Positions 1 through 10,179 of a stretch of DNA of 64,000 bases are shown here, one piece after another (the first letter of the stretch is position 1; each line of letters starts with the position of its first letter). Position numbers and translations under genes: made by a program. Location: the NCBI GenBank assembly GCA_963580455.1, contig OY756964.1, positions 6,448,001 to 6,512,000 of the forward strand, in the 5' to 3' direction. Origin of the DNA: Euonymus europaeus. Taxonomy: Eukaryota > Streptophyta > Magnoliopsida > Celastrales > Celastraceae. The notes below the pieces were generated by a model. That model was given only the letters and a program-made list of their open reading frames with translations. It did not search any database and had not been told where the DNA came from.

Positions 1-1624
1 TGGTGATATTCTTGAAACTCCACCACTTCCCGCTTGCAACCAACCATCACTATAATATTTAGGAACCAATGAATGTGCCAGACAATGTAATGGGGTATTA
101 CTTTTGTTCCATCTACTCTCCAAAATCTTGCGAATGGTATCAAAGAACTCAGAGTGCCCAGTAATCAAATCAATCTTTTCATGCTGAAAAATAATATTTT
201 TCACATTCTCAATCATCGAATCCCACATATCATAAATCGAATGCAATACAGGAGCATCTTTATCGGCTACCCTCAACATATCATGAATAGGCTTGGTAAA
301 ACTAACAATGTACTCTAATTTCTCCCACCATGCGTCATCAACTATACAATGTTTCACTTCACGAGCTTTAGATTCAACTTGGCTACTACCATCCCCTTTA
401 TAAATTATTTTCCAATCTGAATCCATAGCCATTTTTTCAAGTGATGATTTGACTTCTTTTAGACGTCTACCCATAATAATGCTTGATGCAAATCTAGTTT
501 CAGCCACTCTCAGCAAAGTCAATTTCGAATACTTGTTGAAAATAAAATTTGACATATGATGATTGAGAATAAAATTACGAATGTTTTGCACATCATCGAA
601 AATATCCGAAATCCACTTACATTGGGCATACTGAGGTGATTTTTAGAAGGATAACATATACTCTTCAGAGCCAAATTCAAGCTGTGCACGACACATGGAG
701 TCCAAAAAATCTTTGGATATTTCTCTTCAATCAACAGCCCTGCAGCCTTACAATTAGCTGCATTATCAGTTAAAATCTGGACAATATTTGATTCTCCCAA
801 TTCTTTAAACACACTTTCAAACAAGTCGGCCACATAATCTGCTCCTTTGGTGTTACCACTTGCGTCAATTGCTTTAACAAACACTGCTCCTGCTCCCGAT
901 GCTGCCATTATATTAATAAGAGGTTTTCTCTGTCGATCAGACCATCCATCAGAAACAAGTGAAACCCCTTTTTTCTCCATGTATCTCTGATTGGTTGGAG
1001 AAGTCTACTCACATGCTCCTTCTCCTGTGCAAGCAAGGTTGTGCGTAACCTCTCATATGTTGGTGGAACATAACCTCCAAGATTGTTATTTGCCAGAGTT
1101 AATGAATATTGTCGAAAGTAAGGAGACCTTGCAAAATTGAATGGCAAAGCACTAGCATAGAACATTCTGGCACATTCTTTGTCTGCTATATCTCTTGTTG
1201 CCACATCAAATGCTTTTTGTATTGTTATTCCCTTACGTTTCTTTGGTTGCAGAAGATCTGAACCTTCAGGTAGTGAAACATAATCTGCTTTTTTCTTTGC
1301 ATATAATGCTTCTTGAACCTTCCTTCTTTCAGATTCCTCATGTTCTCTTTTCACTACTTCAAATACATCATCTTTCATGGTTGAGCATGCTTCAACACCT
1401 TGGTTTCGAAGCTTCAGAAGATGAGCCCTCACTTTAGAATATGACCCATTCACTTTCTTGCCACAATAGTTGCAGGTCCAGGTTCTATTTCCACCTCCAC
1501 CAGACGCCAACCCTATAACAGTGACATGATTCCATAAGGGTTTGTCATCAAAACCTTGTCCTTGAGCACTAATCGGACGTTGGATGGATTTTCCCTTGGC
1601 TTTTTCTTGGGCAGATGAAGACAT
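1..1624 (-). pseudogene. BED zinc-finger / DUF659 hAT-type transposase gene, frameshifted, runs off the left edge
   Basis: Reading leftward from an ATG at 1624, the protein begins with a BED-type zinc finger (CNYCGKKVNG followed by an RAHLL helix, about residues 50-75). A basic linker and the conserved DUF659 block follow. DUF659 contains the SDGWSD and LTDNAANCKAAG motifs and the VVHSLNLALK stretch typical of hAT transposases and proteins derived from them. The reading frame changes twice. One change lies at a run of A then G near 972-978, where one base appears missing. The other is near 636-645. Left of it the frame stays open for about 210 codons to the window edge, including RFASSIIMGRRL and YDMWDSMI, as expected for the region before the hAT dimerisation domain. 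The C-terminus lies outside the window. I infer a dead copy. A domesticated gene with two base-calling errors is possible but less likely. Confidence 0.85.
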
Positions 1625-1649
1625 GGCTGCCGGCTGTGTTCAAGAACAG

Positions 1650-2410
1650 GAGAATGACAGAAAAATAAAAGGCTCAGTCCAAGTGTGATAAAAGAAAATC
1701 AAAGGTCCTTGGTTTGCACGTTTCCAATTCTAAATAGGTCCAATAGGAAACCTAATGGAATAACTGCTAACCATTTTTGTGAGTTCCAATCAAATCACGT
1801 TACAACTTACAATTACTCTTTTTATAAATTTATTTTCCATTTTTTTCTTTATATAAAAGTAATGCAAATAAAATTTGATCCCTTAAGGCCTTAACAACAA
1901 TCAACTCCTTTAAAGGAGGAAGACTTTAGCTAAGATTTGATCCCTTAATTGGTATCATTATCAACGATTATATTTTTATATATTAATTTATTTTTTAATT
2001 AAAATTTATTTTATTTTTTCCCATTTTTTATGAATTATTCAATTAATATTCAATATTATTATTATTATATTGATTTCTTAAATTCTTAATACATGTAATC
2101 TTTTTTGGGGTCTCCACTGGATCAGATCGAATAATAATCCATAACTCTAAAATATAAATCTTGAACCCTGAAACCTAAATTCTAAAACTAAATTTGATAT
2201 ATCACATAAGCATTTATATACCCTAATTGTATAGTATCAAAATACATGTTAATGTTCTTTTACGTTGTTTGGTTATTCCTAAATAATGTACTTTTATCAT
2301 GGACAATAATAATATAGTTCATCAGTTAACTAGTATTAATATATTATATTGTCGAGAACTTGAGATTCATAATTCTTAGATCCAAATTGTATAGTTGTTA
2401 GCTATGAAAT
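1650..2410. other. AT-rich spacer, no gene seen
   Basis: This stretch lies between the transposase start and the satellite. It is strongly AT-rich with T-runs and no coding frame longer than chance. It may include the 5' terminal part of the hAT element, but I could not find a terminal inverted repeat pair because the other end is outside the window. Confidence 0.5.
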
Positions 2411-2417
2411 TGTATAG

Positions 2418-2966
2418 GTGTGGATTTTGAAGAAGGGCCTCCGACCAAGTTCGGAATCTGCCAAACCTCCAAGAACGAAAAGTGTTTCTCATGACATTTT
2501 ATGCTCCCATGTCAAATTTCAGTTAATTCGGAGATGGTTTGGAGGGTCAATCCCACTTTACGCTCTCGGGGGCCTTGATTTGCGCTATGGAAAAAAACCT
2601 CGAACCAAGTTCAAAATCTCCCGCACATTGCCCAACCAAATAAGCTCCTTATGACATTTCCTACCTCCATGCCAAGTTTCAGCTCATTCGGAGTTCATCC
2701 GATACTTGGATGGGCGCACCATGTGCCCTCGGGGCACCCGGAGGTGGCCTAGGTGTGGACTTTGGAGGAGGGCCTCCGACCAAGTTCGGAATCTGCCAAA
2801 CCTCTAAGAACGAAAAGTGTTTGTCATGACATGTTATGCTCCCATGTCAAATTTCAGCTCATTCGGAGATGGTTTGGAGTGTCAATCCCACTTTGCACTC
2901 TCGGGGTCCTTAATTTGCGCTATGGAAAAAAAAATCTCGAACCAAGTTCAAAATCTCCCGCACATT
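2418..2966. repeat. dimeric tandem repeat, about 335-bp period
   Basis: The phrase GACCAAGTTCGGAATCTGCC recurs at 2443 and 2778, a 335-bp spacing. Related phrases (GAACCAAGTTCAAAATC) sit at 2602 and 2938, so each 335-bp unit is a pair of diverged monomers of about 159 and 176 bp. Each monomer also carries a variant of TTTCAGCTCATTCGGAG. The array covers about one and a half dimers and ends at about 2966. It is GC-richer than its surroundings. The short open frames inside are by-products of the repeat. It resembles dispersed satellite-like segments of LTR retrotransposons, but I see no LTR or primer-binding site here. Confidence 0.8.
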
Positions 2967-2971
2967 CCTAA

Positions 2972-4180
2972 TAGTATAAAATTTTATATTTCATTAAAAA
3001 TGATGTGTGAGTGTGTGACTGATCCCTTTATGTGATTCATTGACCATATAAATGTGATATCATGAGCATATATCATATACATCACATGAGAAGTACTCTT
3101 TAATTTCATATATAGATCTGGTATATTATAGACCTGTAAAATAATTCAAAGAGAATGTCTGACAATGTAATTTATTTGATGTTTTATTGAAATTTCTTTA
3201 TCAAACAAATAATTGAATGTACTAATTTTCATTAGAGTATTTAAGCTATGAATTATATATTTGAATATTAAATACCTTAAAACTCATATATTGTAATTTC
3301 TTAGAAGCAATAAATTAGATATTTGAATCTTACAACTTATATAATGTAATTTATAATTTATCAATACACTTTATAGTATAACTTTATATAAAGGTGCTAT
3401 AATGTATAATGTTTTCATTTAAAATCCTATACAATGTACTTTGTTTATGTCCAACAATGTAATTTATTTCCTGTTTTATTGGAGTATTTGAATAATTAAA
3501 TACCTTAAAACTCATATACTGTGATTTCTTATAATTTCTATTCTAACTTTTTTTTTATAAAAATTCTTATTTAAAAAATAGGAAAAATGATGATTATCAT
3601 TAATAATATAGTTCAGTAGTAAACTATTATTAATTAATATATTTCCTGTTTTATTGGAGTTTCTTTCTCCAAAAAAATAATAATAAATATACTAATTCTC
3701 ATTAGAGTATTTAAACTATAGATTATATATTTGAATAATTAAATACCTTAAAATTAAAACTCATATATTGTGATTTCTTATAATATCTATTCTAATTGTT
3801 TTTATATAAAATTCTTATTTTAGAAAATATAAAAATTGATGATTTGTTTTTTCTTTTTTCCAAAATTGACTTGGATTATATTTATTAATATGTTATTATT
3901 ATTATTATTATTATTATTCATTTACATTTTTAAAGTTTAATATCTTCAATTTTATCAAATGTCAAATAGTGATGTCATAGTGTGTTGTACGAAATTGAGA
4001 GTCATGTGAAATATCAATGCAACTAACAAATAACATAAAAATATCAATTTAAAAATATTAAATTATCTTCTAGAAGTGTAAAACGTGGAGTGATAATCCA
4101 AAAATAGTCAATTGTTAACCACAAACTTAACCAATCACAGTAACTTTTACTCAACTACAGTTGTTACCCATTATCAATTA
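2972..4180. repeat. AT-rich degenerate repeat block with (TTA)n microsatellite
   Basis: Phrases such as AAATACCTTAAAACTCATAT, GTTTTATTGGAGT and TCATTAGAGTATTTAA recur three times at irregular spacing of about 190-240 bp between 3170 and 3800, so the block is an eroded tandem array. A (TTA)n microsatellite occupies about 3892-3918. No gene is visible. Confidence 0.55.
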
Positions 4181-4181
4181 A

Positions 4182-5280
4182 TCACGCTCCCAAAAGCCCA
4201 TTTATCAATTTAACCCATCCCCAAAACATCTCAGAAGCCGCTTGGACGCCATTGCTGATGAACAAAGCTGGAGAAGAGTAAGCCGCTGCCATGAAAGAAG
4301 TACGACCAACAAAGGCTGAAGAAGTGGAAGCGCTGCCCTTATTATGGTGAGTTCTTCTTGGTGGTTCCACATGAGAAGGGTGAAGGAGAGTGGTGACTGG
4401 TGAGGCGTGCTTCTTCCCTATTTACCTGTGATTGATCTGTGGCCGTGTCCAGATGAAAACGGCCGACAGATCCCATACCAGCACCCGCGTCTTGTCGTGT
4501 CGACACCGGTACGGTAGGGTAAAGCGCCGAGTCCGAGTATCATAGACTGAAACCGAGACAATGGAGCGTGATGTGAACAATACTTGGCATATGGATAGCG
4601 GGAGCCGGAGAACGGTGTGGAGAGAATTGTGGTTGTAAGCAAACATAGTTCGAAGCTTGTTATGATCTGGCTATCCAAGCCTAAAATCCATTTAGGATTT
4701 TTTTTAGCATGGAAGCCATGCTAATATATTCATTTCATATCTAGCACTGAGTTTAAAACTAAAGCTTTACTCAGTAAAACCAGTATCACCAGTTCATCTC
4801 GCAATTTTTGGAACAATATATGGTAGTATTCTGCTGACTTTGATATGGCTGGTGACCTCGGTGAAATAATGAGAACTATGTCTAATTCTGGTGTGTTCGG
4901 TGTGTAGGTGAAATCAGAGAGGGGAAAGCCTGTACCTGATACATCCTTGCCGAGATCAGCGACCAAGAACCAAGTTTTCAAATTTCAGCATTGGAAACGT
5001 ATTCTGTTAATGCCTTTACTTGATCGGGGTCTTGAAGTACAACATCAAAGCATTGAACCTGAGGGAAATTTGCATGCTTATGAACAACAATGAAGGCTTA
5101 TTTTTCCCTACATGATTTCAGAGGAAGGAAAGCAGGAATTTGGCGGCATATTCATATTTTATCAGGTGAAAAATTAATAAAGAAACATACAAGTGCATAA
5201 TTAAAGGGAAAAAACATATAAGTATGTAGGGTATATTTACTAATTACTAGTGCTTCTCTTTCTTTTCCTCTTACTCATTT
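4182..5280. other. unassigned transcript-like sequence
   Basis: Base composition rises to near 50% GC between 4230 and 4680. Several overlapping short frames exist on the minus strand and one on the plus strand (4908-5093, preceded by a splice-acceptor-like TGTGTAG). None matches a family I recognise and none is long enough to call. It may be a captured gene fragment inside an element. The segment from 5100 to 5280 shows nothing. Confidence 0.3.
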
Positions 5281-5286
5281 CAGACA

Positions 5287-5760
5287 TCTAATGTAACGAC
5301 CCACTTGGTAGTCAGGAGAGGCTGGCCGGGAGATGGGTTGGGGGTAGTGGTCCATGGGCCCGGCCGTCTGGTAGCGACCAGGGGGGTCGTTACATAAAAA
5401 TTGCCTTTTTATATTAGAGCGCACACAGCATCCACGTGACAGGCCCATGGACCAGGCAGCCCAACCCCTCTTGCGCCAGCCTCTCCTGACTACGCACGGG
5501 TTGTTGAAGGCAGGAGTCGAACTCCCCACCTCTCTTTAACATAGAGAATCTTTCACCCTATGCCACCAACTAAGCCATGGCTTAGTTGGTGGCATAGGGT
5601 GAAAGATTCCCTATGTTAAAGGCTAGGTGAGGAGTTCGACTCCTACTAGCAACAACCCACTTGGTAGTCAGGAGAGGCTGGCCAGGAGATGGGTCGGGGG
5701 TAGTGGTCCATGGGCCCGGCGGTCTGGTAGCGACCAGGGGGTCGTTACACAAATAGTACG
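5287..5760. mobile_element. head-to-head tRNA-derived SINE-like copies forming a palindrome
   Basis: The plus-strand copy starts near 5577 with a tRNA-like head: an A-box-like GGCTTAGTTGGTGGCA and a B-box-like GGAGTTCGACTCC about 50 bp later. It is followed by a body that starts ACTTGGTAGTCAGGAGAGGC and ends GGGGGTCGTTAC at about 5751. An inverted copy of the head and part of the body lies immediately to the left (about 5440-5577), so CTAAGCCATGGCTTAG is the exact centre of symmetry. A third copy of the body alone, in plus orientation, sits at 5292-5393. The A and B boxes suggest RNA polymerase III promoter ancestry. I do not recognise the SINE family. Confidence 0.65.
5292..5393. repeat. 102-bp body copy with inverted ends GTAACGACCC
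   Basis: This unit starts GTAACGACCCACTTGGTAG and ends ACCAGGGGGGTCGTTAC, so its two ends are imperfect inverted repeats of about 16 bp. The same body, with the same closing end, is repeated at about 5653-5752 behind the tRNA-like head. That makes it either a SINE tail with hairpin-forming ends or a separate tiny element carried along. Confidence 0.6.
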
Positions 5761-6134
5761 AAAGGCCAGGAAAACGAGCATGGAAAATGGCGTTTGTCCA
5801 AATTTGGGATATCCCATGCAGTACTTCAATATTTCTCAAATATTTTTCAGTCCTCCTGTCCCCACCAAGAGATATTGATGAAGTGCTGATGTATGTTGCT
5901 ACCAACGTGTCTGATGAAATGAATCGAATCTTGGAGAAATCGTTTATTGTAGAAGAGATCAAACAAGTTTTGTGGGACATACATTCGACTAAGGCGCCCG
6001 AGGTGGATGGTATGCCCCCTTTATTTTTTCATCGGTATTGGGATGTGGTTGGTGATAATATTATAGTCTCTGCTCTTAATATTTTGAATGCGGATGGAGA
6101 CATTCGAGGCTGGAATAGAACGCTAGTAAAATGA

Positions 6135-6685
6135 AATTTCAGTCATTGAAAGTCATTGAAATATTTTAGATGTCTCAATTTGGTCATTGAAAGATTTGTT
6201 TTCCTCAAACTTGACAATCATACAAATTTCCATAAATCCAAAAAACTTTTTTACAGAGCTAGTTGTTGACCGTCCGATTCATCTGGAAATTTAAAATTAG
6301 ATGTATGTAATAACTACATCCTCACATGAAATCTGATTAGAGTATCAAAAGCATAAAATATTGAGAAGATTGGAATAGCCCCACCAAAACCCCAACCAAA
6401 CCCCTAAAATTGTGAAGATTGGAAAATCCACCCAGACGAAAACTCCAAATCCACTTAAAAATAGCTTGAAAACTATATCTCATGCTACGAAAGACCTTCA
6501 AGACCCAACAATGATGCCATGCAAGACATAGACACACAAACCAATCATGATGAAATCGTTAACTTGTACCTTCATTTGTCTGAGATCTTTATGAAAAACG
6601 AAGGCTTCAACCCTCCCAAAATCACAATTGCATAAAATTTTCGAAGAAAATTCTTCTCCAAAACTATGGTTGTAGAGAGATGAGA
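6135..6685. mobile_element. unidentified insertion within the LINE reverse transcriptase
   Basis: LINE coding similarity stops after NRTLVK at about 6131 and resumes with DFRPISL at about 6690. The intervening 550 bp show no LINE similarity. Short minus-strand frames exist but match nothing I know. I could not find convincing inverted ends or a target duplication, so the insert class is unknown. Confidence 0.45.
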
Positions 6686-7802
6686 GACAAGATTTTAGGC
6701 CTATATCTCTTTGTAATGTGGTGTACAAGATTGTCTCGAAAGCTATTACAAATAGATCGATTGGTGCTTAATGGAGTGATTGAAGAGATGCAAAGCGCTT
6801 TCATTCCAAGGAGATTGATAACGAATAATGTTCTAATTAGGTTCGAATGTATGCATTAGATCCGACTGCATAAATAGCGGGCACATGATATGCAGCTTTA
6901 AAACTGGACATGAGAGTAAGGCCTATGATAGCTAGGGTCGAATGAATGGTCTTCATTAGAAGCTATAATGATCTGCTTGGGTTTCTTAGAGAAGTGAGTG
7001 GCTCTAATGATGAAGTGTGTGAAATTTATGTCATTTTCCTTTTTGATTAATGGAGAGGTGGTTGTCTTATTTTCAGCCTCCTGCTACTATATGTCGTGAT
7101 ACCTAGAGAGCTTGTGCTCGTAATGCGTGGGAATCCATTGTTGAAAAAAGAATGGTAAGAATAGAGGAGTCTTTGTCAGCTAAAGAGTGAATGAGGGATG
7201 AGTTTCAAGGGTGTATAGGGGTTCAATCAAGTTCTCCTTGGTAAGAAAAATATGGAGAATAATTGCTAGGCCTTATTCACTCATGACTCGGGTGATGAAA
7301 AGTAGATATATCCCCCATGACTCTATATGAGAGGCAATAACAAGTTTGAATCCTTCTTTTATTTGGAGAGGTTTGATTTCAGGAAGGGAGTTGGTAGGCA
7401 AGGGATCATGATGGGTAGTTGGCTTGGGGGAGTTAGTAAGAATTTACAAAGTTGGATGCCAAACCTCCCATGTATGAAGGTCATTTCCTCAATGATGTTT
7501 AATGAAGACAAGCGTGTGAGGTACTTTTTAAGCATGAAGGAGGATGCAATGAAGAGATGATTAGGAAGAATTTTGTTTAACCTAGGGTTGAAAATATTTT
7601 AAGCCTCCCATGCTCCATGAGTCCTTGTGTCGACCGTGTATCTTGGAATTTCGACAATAGGGGAAAATATTTAACAAAGAGTGCATATCACTTCACTATG
7701 GCAAGGCAGGGTGATGATGTTTCATCATCAAATGGCTGAAAAATTGAATGTTGGAATTGGTTGTGGAGTAAAGCATTGTCCCCAAAAGTGCATATCTTTT
7801 TA

Positions 7803-8205
7803 GAAGAAAGTTAGGGTTTGCACTCTGTACTTTCAAGAAGTTATCAATTTGCACCTTGTACTTTGAAACGTTTCAAATCACACCTCGAACTTCCATTTTC
7901 GTATACCGTTACACCTTCCTTCCAAATGTCGTCTATTTTTGCTGATTTTGGCACCTTTATGTTGTTCATATCACTTAAATTTTGACAAGTGTCAATTTGC
8001 ACATTATACTTTCGATCAAAATGCACCCTGAATTTACAAAAATAGCTGAAAATGCACACTTGATCAGCAAAAATAGACAACATTTGGATGAAGGTGTAAC
8101 GCTACACGAAAATGGAAGTTCGAGATGCGGTTTGATACCTTTCAAAGTATAAGGTGCAAATTAATACTTTCTTGAAAGTACAGGGTGCAAACCCTAACTT
8201 CTCCC
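7803..8205. mobile_element. Mutator-type MITE, 403 bp, long terminal inverted repeats, 9-bp target duplication
   Basis: The left end GAAGAAAGTTAGGGTTTGCA mirrors the right end TGCAAACCCTAACTTCTCCC. The inverted similarity continues inward for about 140 bp on each side (for example CGAACTTCCATTTTCGT on the left against ACGAAAATGGAAGTTCG on the right). Flanking 9-mers ATCTTTTTA (7794-7802) and ATTTTTTTA (8206-8214) differ at one base. Removing the element restores the LINE frame VHIF-LWKAC. Long inverted ends with 9-bp duplications are characteristic of Mutator-like elements. No transposase is encoded, and the open frame inside is incidental. Confidence 0.88.
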
Positions 8206-9165
8206 ATTTTTTTATGGAAGGCTTGCATGAACTTCATTCCTACTTCTCATAATCTTCAAAACCAATATGATCCAATTGAAAATGGGTTTCCTTTATGTCG
8301 TACGTATGTCGAAACATCAACCCATGCTTTGATTAATTGTCATTATTTACGAGTTGTATGGGGAAGTTTATCGTGGTGGGGTTTGATTAAAAACCTTAGA
8401 GGTGTTGGTCTTATTGGTATCATAATATAGGTGCAAAAATTGTTTGACGATGATGATGTGCACTTATTTTTGATGACATTATGGGAAGCTTGGAATTTTA
8501 TGAATCGAAGGCTACACAATGTGTGTAGTCGGCATGTGGAAGGGTTGTTCCACTGGATTCCTAATGTTTTGAGGGAATGTGCTGATTGTAGACATATAGA
8601 TGAGACTACTCTATCAAGAAGCATGGCTTCACGGTGGAGGGCTTTGAGGGATGGGGAGTTGGTTGTCCATATGGATGCGGTCCGGGAAAGAGAAGACAAA
8701 TGGTAGTGCAGCAAGGTGCGTGGTCCGTAATGGAAGTGGTGAGCTAATCTTGGCAGGAGCATCTATGGTTGGTAGACTAGCTACGGTGGAGCTGGATGAA
8801 CTCTATGCCATCAAAGAGGGTATTGAGCTTGCAAAGTTATCAAGGTGTAAAGTGGTGCATATTGTTAGCGATTAACCTGGGCCATTATGCAGATTCAATC
8901 TCGTGAGGATTGCAGGAATGAAGTTGGGAGGGTAGTTGGAGATATCAAAAATGAGATGGGTTCCTTTGATTTCTTAGGTTTAATTTTTTGCATAGACCTA
9001 GAAGCTTTAATGTGGTGACTCATTCTATAGCAATGTTTGCCCTTTTTAATCATGTATCCTATATATGAAATGGTACAACGACACCCAGTGACTTTTATAT
9101 TGTATCGTGACTGATCTATCGCTCGTCGTTATTTGAAGATATGGACATTTTCTTCCAAAAAAACA

Positions 9166-9547
9166 TATCAATATCTCAATAAAAGTGATAAAAATATATC
9201 ATGTTCCTTTTTATGACTCTCTTATAAATATTTATAACAAACGTATAGGAAAGCTAATTATTTTTCTTATGGGAATATTATTTTTTTTTTTAAATCTTAA
9301 ATTTACTCTTTTTTTGGGAAAAAATAGGGTTGAACCTAGGGTAACAAATTCTATCCAACTCGAATAACAGATTTGTTAAACCAAGTTTGGACATAAGTTA
9401 TTTGTCCAAAATTTATATCCAAACACAAAGATAGTCCAATTTAAAATCGGGTTCGGTTCCAAACACAAATCTTGTCCGACTCTAACACATATTGGATTAT
9501 TATCTGATTTATTTGTCTAAATTTAAACCAATTAAGATATGATCAAT
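9166..9547. other. AT-rich spacer
   Basis: Between the LINE 3' end and the next MITE. I see no coding or repeat structure apart from T-runs. Confidence 0.5.
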
Positions 9548-9550
9548 TAA

Positions 9551-10174
9551 GGCTCCGTTTGTTTGACGGAAAACAAGTATTTCATGGAAAAGGAAAAATA
9601 TATCATGTAAAAACAACTAATTTATAGTCTTTTGACAAAAAAATACTAATATTTTCCATTGTTTGTTTGTTTGGAATTAAAAATTTGAAATACAACACTT
9701 TTTATTATGTTGACCAACAAATGTGTATGTTTGGTGTGAATATACATGAATTCATATTCATATATATATATATATAATATTGACAGTAATGAAAATTCTT
9801 TAGAACAAATCATTTTTTATCATTAAATGTCTTTTATTGTGTGTCTACATACATATGTATATGTATATATATAATACGTATATGTTTATATGTATGCGAA
9901 ACACAATCTAAATTAACTTGGTTAAAGTATTACGGGTCATAAATGTGCATTGGGTTAAAAATATGTGATTTAATATGTTCACATCCATGCTCATAGTTTT
10001 GGGGAAAATAACATCCCAAAGTTGAGAAGTGAAGTTGTTTTCCATTTTTAAAGTCTTAAAATTGAGTTGATTATATAACATTTTCAACTTATTATTTTTA
10101 TTTTTCATCCCCAAACACCATAAAGTGAGGAAAATATTTTTCAAAAATTAATTTTTCATCAAACAAACGGAGCA
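9551..10174. mobile_element. Tourist-like (PIF/Harbinger) MITE, 624 bp
   Basis: The left end GGCTCCGTTTGTTTGACGGA and the right end TCATCAAACAAACGGAGCA are inverted repeats, and each is flanked by TAA (9548-9550 and 10175-10177). TAA target duplications with a GGCTCCGTTTG-type terminus are typical of Tourist elements. The interior is AT-rich and noncoding, with a short TA microsatellite near 9760. Confidence 0.8.
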
Positions 10175-10179
10175 TAAGT

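Larger units (their letters stand above)
5780..9165 (+). pseudogene. L1-type LINE remnant: reverse transcriptase, zinc-binding region, RNase H
   Basis: Pieces of one non-LTR retrotransposon ORF2 lie in order on the plus strand. Reverse transcriptase comes first (TKAPEVDGMPPLFF, then after an interruption DFRPISLCNVVYKIVSKAI near 6690-6750, then a degraded KLDMS-KAYDRVEW near 6900). The pre-RNase zf-RVT region follows (7600-7790 resumed at 8206-8380: FLWKACMNFIPTSHNL). RNase H is last (8640-9000: VVRNGSGELILAGAS, VELDELYAIKEGIELAK). Stop codons and frameshifts are frequent, and the 5' half (endonuclease) is absent, as in 5'-truncated insertions. The trace fades into A-rich sequence near 9160, consistent with the 3' end. 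Confidence 0.85.

Noticed and set aside
4418..4981. Minus-strand frames as a small gene
   Set aside because: Overlapping frames on the same DNA, no recognisable domain and no consistent splice joins; left as unassigned sequence.
5577..5655. tRNA gene call from A- and B-box-like sequences
   Set aside because: Acceptor stem and anticodon arm do not pair properly and a SINE-like body is attached, so it is a tRNA-derived repeat.
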